Part shown: positions 17,263 to 26,373 of the stretch, piece after piece
Position numbering within the stretch: position 1 is the first letter of the stretch
How the letters are laid out: every line of letters starts with the position of its first letter
From: Bacillota bacterium
GTDB lineage: Bacteria > Bacillota > Clostridia > Lachnospirales > Cellulosilyticaceae
DNA length: 63,794 nt
Direction of reading: 5' to 3'
NCBI GenBank assembly: GCA_023412455.1
Contig: JAEYNQ010000134.1
Coordinates: 1 to 63,794 of the forward strand
The notes under the pieces: model-generated
What the model saw: the letters and a program-made list of their open reading frames with translations, nothing else
Database searches by the model: none
Told to the model about the DNA's origin: nothing
Translations under genes and position numbers: made by a program

Positions 17263-17967
17263 TCATTTACCATATTGATAGATAATATGATCTATTCGCT
17301 TACTACACTCTGACTTTGTTAAATGATCCACATCCTGTCCCAACTCCAAACCATGCTTAGTACATAAACTGATCAAATACTTTTTTTGTTTAGCCGTTAA
17401 TGGAACATTTTTAGGGCTTTCCCATTTTATTTTCTCTTCTTTAAACAGATTGGTATTGATCTCTTCAAAATCCCTTCTTAAACATTCAAAGAGCTCATAA
17501 GTAGCATAGGCATCATCATAAGCCCGATGGGCATTTTCTAAAGAAATACCATAATAGTCACAAAGATCCCCGAGTCGTCTACTAGGAAGTTGTGGAAGCA
17601 TCTTACGGGAAATGACCAAAGTATCTAACCCTTCTTTTTCAAAAGGTAAACCTAATAAAGTGGCCTTGGTCTTGAGCATGCGATAATCAAAAAGAATGAG
17701 ATTGTGCCCAATAAGAAAGGCCTCTTTACAAAATGTAATAAAACGAGGCATGACCTCTTCAATGGGTGGGGCATCCTTTACCATGTCATTGGTAATTCCC
17801 GTAATCCCTGTAATATAATCAGAAATTTCTTGATTAGGGCAAATCAATTCATTAAAATGCTCCATGACTTTTCCCTCTTCCACATAAACGGCGCCTATTT
17901 CAATAATATCGTTATTTAATGGATGAGTCCCTGTTGTCTCTATGTCTACCACTACATATGGCCTCAT
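17263..17967 (-). CDS. DnaQ/PolC-type 3'-5' exonuclease
   Basis: This 234-aa DEDDh exonuclease belongs to the epsilon/PolC-exonuclease family. ExoI is VDIETTGTHPLNNDIIEIG (Asp8, Glu10), ExoII is LIGHNLILFDYRML and ExoIII is NAHRAYDDAYATYELF. A C-terminal block of about 45 residues (LTAKQKKYLISLCTKHGLEL) resembles the small tail domain found on some clostridial family members. A stand-alone proofreading or repair nuclease is likely; the exact substrate is not visible. Its AAGGAG site lies 6 nt before ATG. Monocistronic. Confidence 0.85.
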   Translation of the reverse strand: MRPYVVVDIETTGTHPLNNDIIEIGAVYVEEGKVMEHFNELICPNQEISDYITGITGITNDMVKDAPPIEEVMPRFITFCKEAFLIGHNLILFDYRMLKTKATLLGLPFEKEGLDTLVISRKMLPQLPSRRLGDLCDYYGISLENAHRAYDDAYATYELFECLRRDFEEINTNLFKEEKIKWESPKNVPLTAKQKKYLISLCTKHGLELGQDVDHLTKSECSKRIDHIIYQYGK

Positions 17968-18138
17968 GTCAGTTCTCCTTATTCTCTCTTTTTTCTTCTC
18001 TTATCTTACACTACTATGTTTTATTTGAAAATCATTTTTTCAACTCTGCCTTCTCCTTATACTTCCTATCTTCATTTTTTTCGGCAGAATTAACTATTGA
18101 CAAAATTATCTAAAAGTACTTGCTTGAATTTTAAATAT

Positions 18139-18182
18139 GCAACATATAGTATAGTATTAATGAGAAAAAGACTATATGTAGT
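18139..18182 (+). promoter_or_regulatory. candidate NrdR operator pair upstream of nrdD
   Basis: ACTATATGTAGT (18171-18182) matches the core of the palindromic NrdR box (CACTATATnTAGTG type). About 32 bp upstream, GCAACATATAGT (18139-18150) keeps the right half-site. Paired boxes roughly three helical turns apart before nrd genes are the known arrangement for NrdR. A possible sigma-A promoter (TTGAAT 18124-18129, 17 nt, TAGTAT 18147-18152) overlaps the first box. The nrdR gene itself is not in the window. Confidence 0.5.
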
Positions 18183-18229
18183 ATGCTATAACCTATAGCT
18201 TTTTAAAAACAAAGGGGGAGTTTCTAACC

Positions 18230-20347
18230 ATGAAATACTATGTTATCAAGCGTGACGGGCGCAAGGTAAGCTTTGACATTACCAAAATCCAAAATGCTAT
18301 TGAACGTTCTGCTAAAAATCTTAATCTTGAAATGGATTTAGAAAGTATTTGTAAAGAGGTAAAAAATCGCATTTATCGTGATTATAAATATGAGATTAAT
18401 GTAGAGCAAATCCAAGACCTTATTGAAGATACTTTAGTGGATTTACGTTTAGTAGATATTAAAAATTCATATTCTAATTATCGTAAAGAAAGAACCCGCA
18501 TCCGAGATTTAAAATCGGAATTAATGGATACTGTTCATAGTATTGGTGTGGAAACGGATCGAGATAATGCCAATGTAGGCAATAACTTTTCCTCTAAATT
18601 ATTAAGGATTGCCAGTGAAACTAATAAATGGCATACCCTTTCTAAAATGCCCAAAAAATTAGCTAAGCTTCATGAGTTAGGAGACCTCTACTACCATGAC
18701 TTGGATAGCTATAACTTAACCATTAACTGTCTACATATTGATACAGGCAAGATTTTTGAAAAGGGATTTAATACAGGCTATGGAACAATCCGTAAGCCTA
18801 AACGTATTGAGTCTGCTGCCGAGCTCAGCTGTATTTTACTTCAATCTTCTCAAAATGATATGTTTGGTGGCCAATCCCACGTTAATTTTGATAATGATAT
18901 GGCCCCCTATGTTCTTTCTACTCGTGAAGAAATTATAAGTGAATATCATGAATTAGAAGCTGTAAAAGGACCTGAAGCCTTTAAAGAGTTCGTTGATACT
19001 AAGCTCGTTCAACGTGTACGTCAAGCTATGCAAGGAATTGTCTATAACCTGAACACCATGCACTCTCGTGCAGGTTCTCAAGTTCCTTTTAGTAGTTTAA
19101 ATATTGGGATACCTCAAAGCAAGGATGCTGCTTTGGTTTGTGAGATTTTCCTTGAAGAGTATGAAAAAGGACTAGGAAAAAATGAACAGCCTATTTTCCC
19201 TAATATTATCTTCCGTGTCAAAAGTGGTGTGAACCGTAACGAAGGTGACCCTTACTACTACCTCTTTCAATTAGCTTGTCGGGTAGCTGCTATTCGTATG
19301 AATCCTACTTTTATGAATTTAGATTCCGATTTCAATCTTGCTTATTACAATAAAGGGATTCTACCTGCAACTATGGGATGTCGAACCTATATTTGTTCCA
19401 ATGTTAACGGACCTGAAGGGCCTAATCGTCGTGGAAATAATGCGCCTACAACCATTAACCTCCCACGTATTGCCCTCTCTTCCAAAGGTGATTTAGAGCG
19501 TTTTTGGGAGCTTCTTGATCAACGGCTCAATGATGCTAAGGAATCCCTTCTTCACCGTTATGACATATTAAAAAAATTAAAAGTAAAGGATTTACCTTTT
19601 GTTGTAGGTGAAGGGCTTATGTTAGGTTCTGAAGGCCTTGGCCCTAATGATAGTATTGACCCCATTCTTAAAAATGGTTCTTGGTCTATTGGTTTTATAG
19701 GTTTAGCCGAAACCCTCATTGCTTTAACAGGTAAACACCACGGTGAATCCCAAGGGTCTCGTGAACTGGGCTACCAAATTGTTCAATGTATTCGTGACTT
19801 TACAGATAAAACCACAATGGATACCCAGATGAACTGGAGTTGTTATGCCACACCAGCTGAAGGCTTAAGTGGAAAATTCATTGTTCAAGATCGGAGCCTC
19901 TTTGGGCAAATCCCTGGTGTGACTGATAAGGATTATTATACCAATAGCTACCATGTTCCTGTTAGCTTCCCTATTTCAATTCCTGATAAGATTCAAATTG
20001 AAGCACCTTTTCATAAGATGTGTAATGCAGGACATATTAGTTACATTGAAGTCGATGGTTATCCTACAGGTGAAACCATTGAAAAAATCATTCGCTATGC
20101 CTATGAAAATTCTAATATTAGCTATATAGGCATTAACTTCCATTTAAGATATTGTAAAGAATGTGGCACTTATGTCACAGAGCAAGTTAAGAATTGTCCA
20201 ACTTGTAGCAGTTCACATATTCAGGGAATCAGCCGGGTAACAGGTTACCTCAGTCTTGATGAGCGCTTTGGGAGTGGTAAAGTCGCTGAAAGACAAGATC
20301 GACTGGCCCATGATGAAAACCATCGCAAGACCTATACCAACGTATGA
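18230..20347 (+). CDS. nrdD: anaerobic ribonucleoside-triphosphate reductase (class III)
   Basis: This 705-aa glycyl-radical enzyme reduces ribonucleoside triphosphates to deoxy forms under anoxia. It starts with an ATP-cone allosteric domain (MKYYVIKRDGRKVSFD, to about 90). The large alpha/beta barrel includes GEGLMLGSEGLGPND. The C-terminal zinc site has CKEC and CPTC pairs. The glycyl radical site lies in RVTGYL, where Gly672 is the expected radical residue. Length is normal for the family. nrdG overlaps its end by 4 bp (ATGA). The ribosome site is AAAGGGGGAG. Likely controlled by NrdR. Confidence 0.97.
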   Translation: MKYYVIKRDGRKVSFDITKIQNAIERSAKNLNLEMDLESICKEVKNRIYRDYKYEINVEQIQDLIEDTLVDLRLVDIKNSYSNYRKERTRIRDLKSELMDTVHSIGVETDRDNANVGNNFSSKLLRIASETNKWHTLSKMPKKLAKLHELGDLYYHDLDSYNLTINCLHIDTGKIFEKGFNTGYGTIRKPKRIESAAELSCILLQSSQNDMFGGQSHVNFDNDMAPYVLSTREEIISEYHELEAVKGPEAFKEFVDTKLVQRVRQAMQGIVYNLNTMHSRAGSQVPFSSLNIGIPQSKDAALVCEIFLEEYEKGLGKNEQPIFPNIIFRVKSGVNRNEGDPYYYLFQLACRVAAIRMNPTFMNLDSDFNLAYYNKGILPATMGCRTYICSNVNGPEGPNRRGNNAPTTINLPRIALSSKGDLERFWELLDQRLNDAKESLLHRYDILKKLKVKDLPFVVGEGLMLGSEGLGPNDSIDPILKNGSWSIGFIGLAETLIALTGKHHGESQGSRELGYQIVQCIRDFTDKTTMDTQMNWSCYATPAEGLSGKFIVQDRSLFGQIPGVTDKDYYTNSYHVPVSFPISIPDKIQIEAPFHKMCNAGHISYIEVDGYPTGETIEKIIRYAYENSNISYIGINFHLRYCKECGTYVTEQVKNCPTCSSSHIQGISRVTGYLSLDERFGSGKVAERQDRLAHDENHRKTYTNV

Positions 20348-20832
20348 ACACCTTACAGATAGCAGGTTTTCTAGACCACTCTACGGTAAATGGACTTGGC
20401 TTTCGTAGTGTCGTATTTGTATCAGGTTGCCAGCACGATTGTCCTGGTTGTCAAAATACAGCCATGCAAGCCCCCGACTATGGTGAAGTTTGCTCCATAG
20501 AAGAAATTTATAAACGTATTTTAAAAAATAAACCCTTAATTGATGGCGTAACCTTTTCAGGTGGTGAGCCCTTTGACCAAGCGGAAGCTCTTAGTGATTT
20601 AGCTTTATGCCTTCACCAACAAAATCTTTCTATTTGGGCTTATACAGGTTATCTTTACGACGATTTACTTCAGGATCCTATAAAATATAGACTTCTTAGT
20701 CATATAGATGTTCTTATAGATGGCCCTTTTGAGATAGGGCTTCATGATCCTACCCTACGCTATCGTGGTTCCTCTAATCAGCGCTTTTTACAACTAAAGC
20801 AAGGGCAAATCGAAAAAGAGCTTACTTTTTAA
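20344..20832 (+). CDS. nrdG: anaerobic RNR activating protein (radical SAM)
   Basis: This 162-aa radical SAM activase generates the glycyl radical on NrdD. The [4Fe-4S] ligands are Cys29, Cys33 and Cys36 in SGCQHDCPGCQN (CxxxCxxC), followed by the SAM-binding GGEPF motif (TFSGGEPFDQ). Size and ATGA overlap with nrdD are typical of the two-gene operon. Confidence 0.96.
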   Translation: MNTLQIAGFLDHSTVNGLGFRSVVFVSGCQHDCPGCQNTAMQAPDYGEVCSIEEIYKRILKNKPLIDGVTFSGGEPFDQAEALSDLALCLHQQNLSIWAYTGYLYDDLLQDPIKYRLLSHIDVLIDGPFEIGLHDPTLRYRGSSNQRFLQLKQGQIEKELTF

Positions 20833-20866
20833 TGAACTAAATGATCCTTATTTTTTCACTAACAAT

Positions 20867-20918
20867 GAAAAGTCCTTAAAAGAAAAAGGTGATTACTCCT
20901 TTTCTTTTAAGGACTTTT
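20867..20918. terminator. strong bidirectional terminator
   Basis: The long stem 20867-20889 / 20898-20918 (AAAAGTCCTTAAAAGAAAAAGG with its complement) ends in TTTTTAG. It lies between convergent nrdG and the aminotransferase gene. Confidence 0.88.
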
Positions 20919-20922
20919 TAGT

Positions 20923-22194
20923 TTAGATTGCTTCTAAAAGCTTATTTACGCCTGCTAATTTAACACAAACACAGAATAGTTCAATAGCTACTCTCAATTC
21001 CTCTAGCGTGGGATAGGTAGGGGCCAGACGAATATTTCTATCTTGTGGATCCTTTCCATAAGGATAGGTAGCCCCTGCTCCTGTTAACACAACTCCTGCT
21101 TTTTTGGCTAAATCAACAGTTGCTTTGGCACAGCCTTCTAAGGTATCTATGGCTACAAAATAGCCTCCCATTGGTTTTGTCCAGGTTGCAAGTCCTGTAT
21201 CTTCCAGTTCACGTTCTAATGTCTCTAGGACAATATCAAATTTAGGTTTAAGTTCTTCTGCTAACTTTGCCATATGGGCATGTATACCTTGGGCATCTTT
21301 AAAATATCTTACCGTACGTAATTGATTGAGTTTATCATGTCCTATAGTCTGTATGGTAAGATGCTTTTTAATCTCAGCTATATTGCTAGAACTGGCGGCA
21401 ATCAAAGATACTCCTGCTCCTGGAAAAGTTATTTTTGAAGTAGAAAAGAAGTAGTAAACTCGTTCTTCATTCCCAGCTTTTTGTGCTTCTGCAAAAATAT
21501 CAGCTAATTTTTCCTCTTTATAAACAGGATGCACACCATAGGCATTATCCCAAAAGATACGAAAATCAGGGGCAGCTGTTTCCATACTAGCTAAGCGCCT
21601 TACTGTTTCTTCACTATAGCAAATACCTTGTGGATTAGAATAAAGAGGCACACACCAAATCCCCTTAATAGAAGCATCCTGCTTAACTAATTCCTCTACA
21701 ACTTCCATATCAGGTCCTGCTTCTGTCATAGGTATACTCATCATTTCAATGCCTAAGTCCTCACAAATAGCAAAATGTCTATCATAACCTGGACTTGGAC
21801 ATAGGAATTTAACGTTCCCCTGCTTACCCCATGGCAAATGGCCTTGTGTTCCAAAAACATAGAGACGCATCATCATGTCATACATCAAGTTAAGACTAGA
21901 ATTCCCTCCAATAATAATATGAGTGGTTGGAATACCTAATAAATCTGAAAACAACTTTTTAGCTTCTGGAAGCCCATCTAACACCCCATAATTACGTGCA
22001 TCTGTTCCATCTTCAGTTATATAATTATCTAAAGCGTCTAAAATACCATTAGTTATATCTAATTGGGTGCCTGCTGGCTTGCCACGAGACATATCTAATT
22101 TAAGTTGTTGAGAAACATAGTTCTCATAGGTTTTTTCTAATTCCCCTTTTAAATCCTGTAATTCATTCTTTGAAAGTGTAGTCCAATTACGCAA
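20923..22194 (-). CDS. PLP-dependent aminotransferase (aspartate aminotransferase-like, fold type I)
   Basis: This 423-aa aminotransferase is of the group annotated as Asp_aminotransf or type 1c. It shows NYGVLDGLPEAKKLF, the PLP ring contact PSPGYDRHFAI, IWDNAYGVHPVY (Asp), and the Schiff-base lysine in FFSTSKITFPGAG. A C-terminal substrate arginine is likely in RNIRLAPTYP. Substrate cannot be fixed; aspartate or a MocR-domain-like substrate is usual. The start is TTG (22194) behind GGGGGTATC. The 337-bp gap after it (22195-22531) holds AT-rich DNA and one hairpin but no gene I can support. Confidence 0.85.
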   Translation of the reverse strand: MRNWTTLSKNELQDLKGELEKTYENYVSQQLKLDMSRGKPAGTQLDITNGILDALDNYITEDGTDARNYGVLDGLPEAKKLFSDLLGIPTTHIIIGGNSSLNLMYDMMMRLYVFGTQGHLPWGKQGNVKFLCPSPGYDRHFAICEDLGIEMMSIPMTEAGPDMEVVEELVKQDASIKGIWCVPLYSNPQGICYSEETVRRLASMETAAPDFRIFWDNAYGVHPVYKEEKLADIFAEAQKAGNEERVYYFFSTSKITFPGAGVSLIAASSSNIAEIKKHLTIQTIGHDKLNQLRTVRYFKDAQGIHAHMAKLAEELKPKFDIVLETLERELEDTGLATWTKPMGGYFVAIDTLEGCAKATVDLAKKAGVVLTGAGATYPYGKDPQDRNIRLAPTYPTLEELRVAIELFCVCVKLAGVNKLLEAI

Positions 22195-22465
22195 ACCGAT
22201 ACCCCCTGCATTAAATTTTATTTTATCATTCTTTATTTTGATTAGTCAGACAATTTAGTATACACGTAGCCCTCATTTATTTCTTATCAACTTTAAGTAT
22301 ATCACAGAATTCAGCATAATAATTCACAATTTATAACAAATACTGTTATTATTTTTAGCATCTTTCCCTAAAAACTCCTAAATCTTTTTATTTATTATGA
22401 AGTATTGTTGTGATTTTTATGTTTTTTATAAAATCTTAATTATTAATTAATGAAAGAAAAATTTC

Positions 22466-22496
22466 CAAACCGTCTTAAATGGTTTCTTTTTCTAAC
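22466..22496 (-). terminator. short terminator after the YdcZ-type gene
   Basis: Stem AAACC/GGTTT flanked by A- and T-runs, 35 bp beyond the stop at 22532. It works in either orientation, and the U-run is best on the minus strand. Confidence 0.5.
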
Positions 22497-22531
22497 CTCT
22501 TAATGATTAGGGACTCTTTTTCCTATACACC

Positions 22532-22966
22532 CTACTTCTTCCACTGAAATAATACAATTCCACCAATCATAATAGCAACACCCAAAAGTTTGGTCCACAT
22601 AAAACCTGCTTTTTCTGTACCAAAGAGTCCAAAAAGTTCAATAGCATATCCTGTAATCATCTGAGCTACAAGGATGAACATAATGGCATAAGCAGGCCCT
22701 AATTTCCCCATAGCCACAATCACACCATAGGTAATTCCAGCACCCATTACACCACCTAATAAATAGAACTTATTAACGAACTTTAACCCTTCTAGATTTG
22801 CATCCTTTACAAATAACAAGACTAAAAGGCAGGTAACAAGGGCTGTGCCCTGTACAATACTGGTAGTAAACCATAAACCTGCCTTTTCTGTGACTCGGGT
22901 ATTAAATACACCCTGTACACTCATTAAAAGACCTGATACGATAGCCATTATACCACTGATCAACAT
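22532..22966 (-). CDS. YdcZ/DUF606-type DMT family membrane protein
   Basis: This 144-aa protein has four to five hydrophobic helices covering most of its length (ISGIMAIVSGLLMSVQGVFNTRV at the N-terminus, LGVAIMIGGIVLFQW at the C-terminus). The family (DUF606, small DMT-like transporters) often functions as homo- or heterodimers; a single copy here suggests a homodimer. The start is ATG at 22966, where GGAGGG is 7 nt upstream, rather than the in-frame ATG 5 codons earlier. The substrate is unknown. Confidence 0.82.
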   Translation of the reverse strand: MLISGIMAIVSGLLMSVQGVFNTRVTEKAGLWFTTSIVQGTALVTCLLVLLFVKDANLEGLKFVNKFYLLGGVMGAGITYGVIVAMGKLGPAYAIMFILVAQMITGYAIELFGLFGTEKAGFMWTKLLGVAIMIGGIVLFQWKK

Positions 22967-23039
22967 GTTTATTCCCTCCATCTGGATGTCTCTCAGCTAT
23001 TTTTAGACATATCGACTTTTTTTATACCTTTTTCCCAGC

Positions 23040-24053
23040 TTAAAGAAGAGTAATGCCCTTTTGTTCACAGGCTTCAATCATTTTATCTGGCCACAAAGAA
23101 GCTTGCACTTCGCCAATATGGGCTTTTTGTAAAAAGTACATACAGATACGTGATTGTCCAATCCCTCCTCCAATGGTATAAGGTAGCTTTTTCTCTAGAA
23201 CTTGCTTATGAAAGTCCATTTTGCCTCGATCTAAAGCATCTCTCACCTCTAATTGTTTCCTAAGAGAAACTTCATCCACACGAATGCCCATGGAAGAAAG
23301 TTCAAAGGCACATTCTAGAATGGGATTCCAAAATAAAATGTCGCCATTTAAGTCCCAATCGTCATAGTCAGGTGCTCTTCCATCGTGAGGCTCGCCATTG
23401 GAAAGTTCTTTTCCAATTTTCATGATAAATACGGCTTTGTGTTCTTTACAAAAGGCCGTTTCCCTATCTTTTGATGAAAGATCAGGATATTTATCTAAAA
23501 GCTCTTGGGAAGTAATAAAGGTAATATGCTCTGGAAGAACTTTCTCTAACATAGGATATTCTGTCGTAATATATTTCTCTGTCTTTAAGAAAGCATTATA
23601 AATTTGATTGACTGTTTCTATTAAAAATGCTTCCGTACGCATCTCTTTTGTAATGACTTTTTCCCAATCCCATTGATCCACATAGAGAGAATGTAAATTA
23701 TCCAGTTCCTCATCTCGACGAATGGCATTCATATCCGTATAAAGTCCTTCATTGACTTCAAAACCATATCTTCCTAATGCCATCCTCTTCCACTTGGCAA
23801 GAGAATGGACGACTTCTACATAAGCATTATCATCATCTAAGATGTCAAAACCAACCGGTCTTTCTACCCCATTTAAATTGTCATTCAACCCCGTTTCAGG
23901 TTTAACAAATAGAGGAGCAGATACTCGGGTTAAATACAGTTCATAGGCTAGTGCATTTTCGAAATAATCCTTCAACTTCTTAATGGCTACCTCTGTTTCA
24001 CGTAAATCAAGCTTTGATACATAGTCCTTTGGTAATTGCAGTTTCATTTTCAT
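23040..24053 (-). CDS. asnA: aspartate-ammonia ligase (asparagine synthetase A)
   Basis: This 337-aa class II synthetase-like enzyme makes asparagine from aspartate, ammonia and ATP (AMP-forming). Diagnostic segments include RVSAPLFVKPETGLNDNLNG, RPVGFD, ALGRYGF, the metal/ATP region DYDDWDLNGDILFW, and GGGIGQSRICMYFL near the C-terminus. Length matches the ~330-aa norm. The start has GAGGAGG 7 nt upstream. It is preceded by an Asn-specific T-box leader, so expression rises when uncharged tRNA-Asn accumulates. Confidence 0.96.
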   Translation of the reverse strand: MKMKLQLPKDYVSKLDLRETEVAIKKLKDYFENALAYELYLTRVSAPLFVKPETGLNDNLNGVERPVGFDILDDDNAYVEVVHSLAKWKRMALGRYGFEVNEGLYTDMNAIRRDEELDNLHSLYVDQWDWEKVITKEMRTEAFLIETVNQIYNAFLKTEKYITTEYPMLEKVLPEHITFITSQELLDKYPDLSSKDRETAFCKEHKAVFIMKIGKELSNGEPHDGRAPDYDDWDLNGDILFWNPILECAFELSSMGIRVDEVSLRKQLEVRDALDRGKMDFHKQVLEKKLPYTIGGGIGQSRICMYFLQKAHIGEVQASLWPDKMIEACEQKGITLL

Positions 24054-24069
24054 TCCTCCTCAAAATTGG

Positions 24070-24335
24070 ATACTAAAAAAACCTCCATCCCTATGGAAAG
24101 GGACGAAGGTTAACTCGCGTTGCCACCCTAATTTATCTAGTCACCTAGATATCTCAGAAACGTACAGACTCATCGATACGTTTTAGATATAACGGTCTAC
24201 CCCGTCTAAGCCTACTCCGCTCTACAGCCTTTCGGTTAGCAGTTCCAAGATGTTCTTCAATTTTTGTCCTTGCTGCTGATTTTCAGCTTCCTCAGCTCTC
24301 TGTTAGCCTCTTACAAAAATCTACTCTTCTTTTCA
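24070..24335 (-). promoter_or_regulatory. T-box riboswitch (Asn) controlling asnA
   Basis: The minus strand shows all parts of a T-box. Stem I has AGAGAG and GCTGAAAATCAGC. The probable specifier AAC (Asn) lies at 24254-24252 in GAAGAACATCTTGG. The antiterminator T-box core is AGGGTGGCAACGCGAG (about 24130-24115). The terminator is AACCTTCGTCCCT / AGGGATGGAGGTT with a run of seven T. The specifier agrees with the asparagine-making product of the gene downstream. Confidence 0.93.
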
Positions 24336-24368
24336 TTACCTTTAACTTATTATTAAATTATACCTTGA

Positions 24369-24397
24369 ATTATAAATAATTAAATATTATTTGTCAA
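24369..24397 (-). promoter_or_regulatory. sigma-A promoter of the asnA T-box transcript
   Basis: Perfect TTGACA (24397-24392), 17-nt AT-rich spacer, perfect TATAAT (24374-24369), placed directly upstream of the T-box stem I. Confidence 0.9.
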
Positions 24398-24446
24398 TTC
24401 CTTTATGCAAGAAAAAAATTATTTCATTCATTCTATTCTCAAACTC

Positions 24447-25121
24447 TTAAATATCTTCTATTTGAAAATCTATAGGAGCTTTTCCCATCTGCTGGAGATA
24501 CTCATTCACTTTTCCAAAATGATTACAACCAAAAAAGCCATTATGGGCCGACAGTGGACTAGGGTGAGCTGCCGTTAATATGCTATGCTTAGGATTCGTA
24601 ATCAGTGATTTTTTAGCTTTAGCAGGTGCTCCCCACAGTAAAAAGATAATGGGATCCTCTCGTTCATTAAGGAGAGTGATGATACGATCTGTAAAAACTT
24701 CCCATCCTTTTCCCTTATGAGACTGTGGTGAACCTGCTCGCACAGTTAGTACCGTATTTAAAAGAAGAACACCTTGCTTTGCCCATTTCATCAAATAACC
24801 ATTATTAGGAATCTTGCAACCTAGTGTCTGATGAAGTTCTTTATAAATATTTTTCAAGGAAGGAGGAGTAGGTATGCTAGGTTGGACTGAAAAAGCCATT
24901 CCATGGGCTTGATTGGCTCCATGGTAAGGATCTTGTCCTAAAATAACTACTTTTACAGCCTCATAACTAGTTGTCTTAAGGGCATTAAAAATATCTTCCA
25001 TAGGTGGATAAATGATTTGATGACTATACTCTTCCTTTAAAAATTCTCTTAGTGCCTTGTAGTAAGGTTTCTCAAACTCCTCCTTTAACTTTTCATCCCA
25101 CGAATTATTAAATTGAACCAT
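24447..25121 (-). CDS. ung: uracil-DNA glycosylase (family 1)
   Basis: This 224-aa base-excision repair enzyme removes uracil from DNA. Motif A is VILGQDPYHGANQAHGMAFSV with the water-activating Asp. Motif B is the leucine-loop segment HPSPLSAHNGFFGC with the catalytic His. The protein ends in the usual family fashion. ATG at 25121 (MVQFNNSWDEKL) is preferred: GAGAGG lies 9 nt upstream, whereas the frame extends to a TTG at 25148 with no ribosome site. The 302 bp up to cysK hold nothing I can assign. Confidence 0.95.
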   Translation of the reverse strand: MVQFNNSWDEKLKEEFEKPYYKALREFLKEEYSHQIIYPPMEDIFNALKTTSYEAVKVVILGQDPYHGANQAHGMAFSVQPSIPTPPSLKNIYKELHQTLGCKIPNNGYLMKWAKQGVLLLNTVLTVRAGSPQSHKGKGWEVFTDRIITLLNEREDPIIFLLWGAPAKAKKSLITNPKHSILTAAHPSPLSAHNGFFGCNHFGKVNEYLQQMGKAPIDFQIEDI

Positions 25122-25423
25122 TCCTTTCATCCTCTCTATTTCTTTCAAAAGAGCTGCTATCCTCTTTAAAGCTTTTTGTAATCTGCTCTCTTAGTATTTA
25201 CTTATTTATTTTATCACAATTTATACTCTTCATCCCTTATTTCTCTTTTTATAATAAAAAAGAAGTATTAAAGAGAACTTCCAACTTTTTCTTTCCTGTA
25301 AAAAACACGAAAGCTCCATATGGAAATCTCTTTATTACTTCTGTTATTTCATACTTAATAAACGATTTTTTGCTTATCTCTCCCTCATTAGTCTCTTTGC
25401 AGAAAAGGGATTTATGTCCCTCT

Positions 25424-26353
25424 TTATTGAAAAAGAGCTGTGGATAAATATCTTTCTCCAGTATCAGGTAAAAGAACAACGATTTTCTTTCCTTTATTCT
25501 CAGGACGTCTAGCTAACTGAGTCGCTGCTGCTAAAGCTGCTCCAGAAGATATCCCAACCAAAATGCCTTCTGTCTTAGCTAAAAGGCGAGTAGTCTCAAA
25601 GGCTACCTCATTTTTAATAGGAATAATTTCATCAATGACATCTCTATTAAGGATTTTAGGCACAAAACCTGCACCAATGCCTTGAATCTTATGAGGTCCT
25701 GGCTTTTCACCTGAGAGAACTGCAGAATCCTTAGGCTCTACAGCCACAATCTTTACACTAGGTTTTCTCTCCTTAAGGGCTTCACCTACACCTGTAATGG
25801 TTCCCCCAGTGCCTACTCCTGCTACAAAAAAGTCAACTTCTCCTTCTGTATCTTCCCAGATTTCTATCCCTGTTGTTTCACGGTGTGCTAAAGGGTTGGC
25901 TTCATTTTCAAATTGTTGAGGAATATAGCTATTAGGTATCTCCTTTGCTAGTTCTTCTGCCTTATCGATGGCACCTCTCATTCCTTTAGCACCCTCTGTT
26001 AAAACTAATTGTGCTCCTAGAGCCTTGAGAATACTACGTCGTTCAGTACTCATTGTATCCGGCATAGTCAATATCATTTTATAACCTTTTGCTGCTGCAA
26101 TAAAAGCCAGGGCTATTCCTGTATTACCACTGGTTGGTTCAATAATGGTAGTATCTTTATTAATGAGACCTTGTTCCTCCGCCTTTTGGATCATGTAATA
26201 CCCTGCACGATCCTTTACACTACTTCCTGGATTAAAACGTTCTAGCTTGACGATAATCTCTGCCTCTAGAGCTTGCTCTTTTTCATAACCAGACACACGA
26301 AGCAGTGGCGTGTGACCAATTAATTCTGTAATATTTCCTGCTATTTTCTTCAT
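25424..26353 (-). CDS. cysK: cysteine synthase A (O-acetylserine sulfhydrylase)
   Basis: This 309-aa PLP enzyme joins O-acetylserine and sulfide to make cysteine. The PLP lysine is in NPGSSVKDRAGYYM. The substrate/PLP loop is EPTSGNTGIALAF, the glycine-rich phosphate cup GVGTGGTITGVGE, and the C-terminus LLPDTGERYLSTALF is typical. An AAGGAGG site precedes ATG. It lies 20 bp after an Rrf2/CymR-like gene, forming an operon; in Bacillus, CysK binds CymR and tunes its repressor activity. Confidence 0.96.
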   Translation of the reverse strand: MKKIAGNITELIGHTPLLRVSGYEKEQALEAEIIVKLERFNPGSSVKDRAGYYMIQKAEEQGLINKDTTIIEPTSGNTGIALAFIAAAKGYKMILTMPDTMSTERRSILKALGAQLVLTEGAKGMRGAIDKAEELAKEIPNSYIPQQFENEANPLAHRETTGIEIWEDTEGEVDFFVAGVGTGGTITGVGEALKERKPSVKIVAVEPKDSAVLSGEKPGPHKIQGIGAGFVPKILNRDVIDEIIPIKNEVAFETTRLLAKTEGILVGISSGAALAAATQLARRPENKGKKIVVLLPDTGERYLSTALFQ

Positions 26354-26373
26354 TCTACAAACCTCCTTATTTT

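Noticed and set aside
18097..18102. perfect TTGACA upstream of nrdD
   Set aside because: No -10-like element lies 16-19 bp downstream; the TTGAAT at 18124 gives a better spacing.
25249..25479. 76-aa minus-strand frame overlapping the end of cysK
   Set aside because: No ribosome site, no recognisable domain, an out-of-frame overlap with cysK, and AT-rich composition typical of chance.
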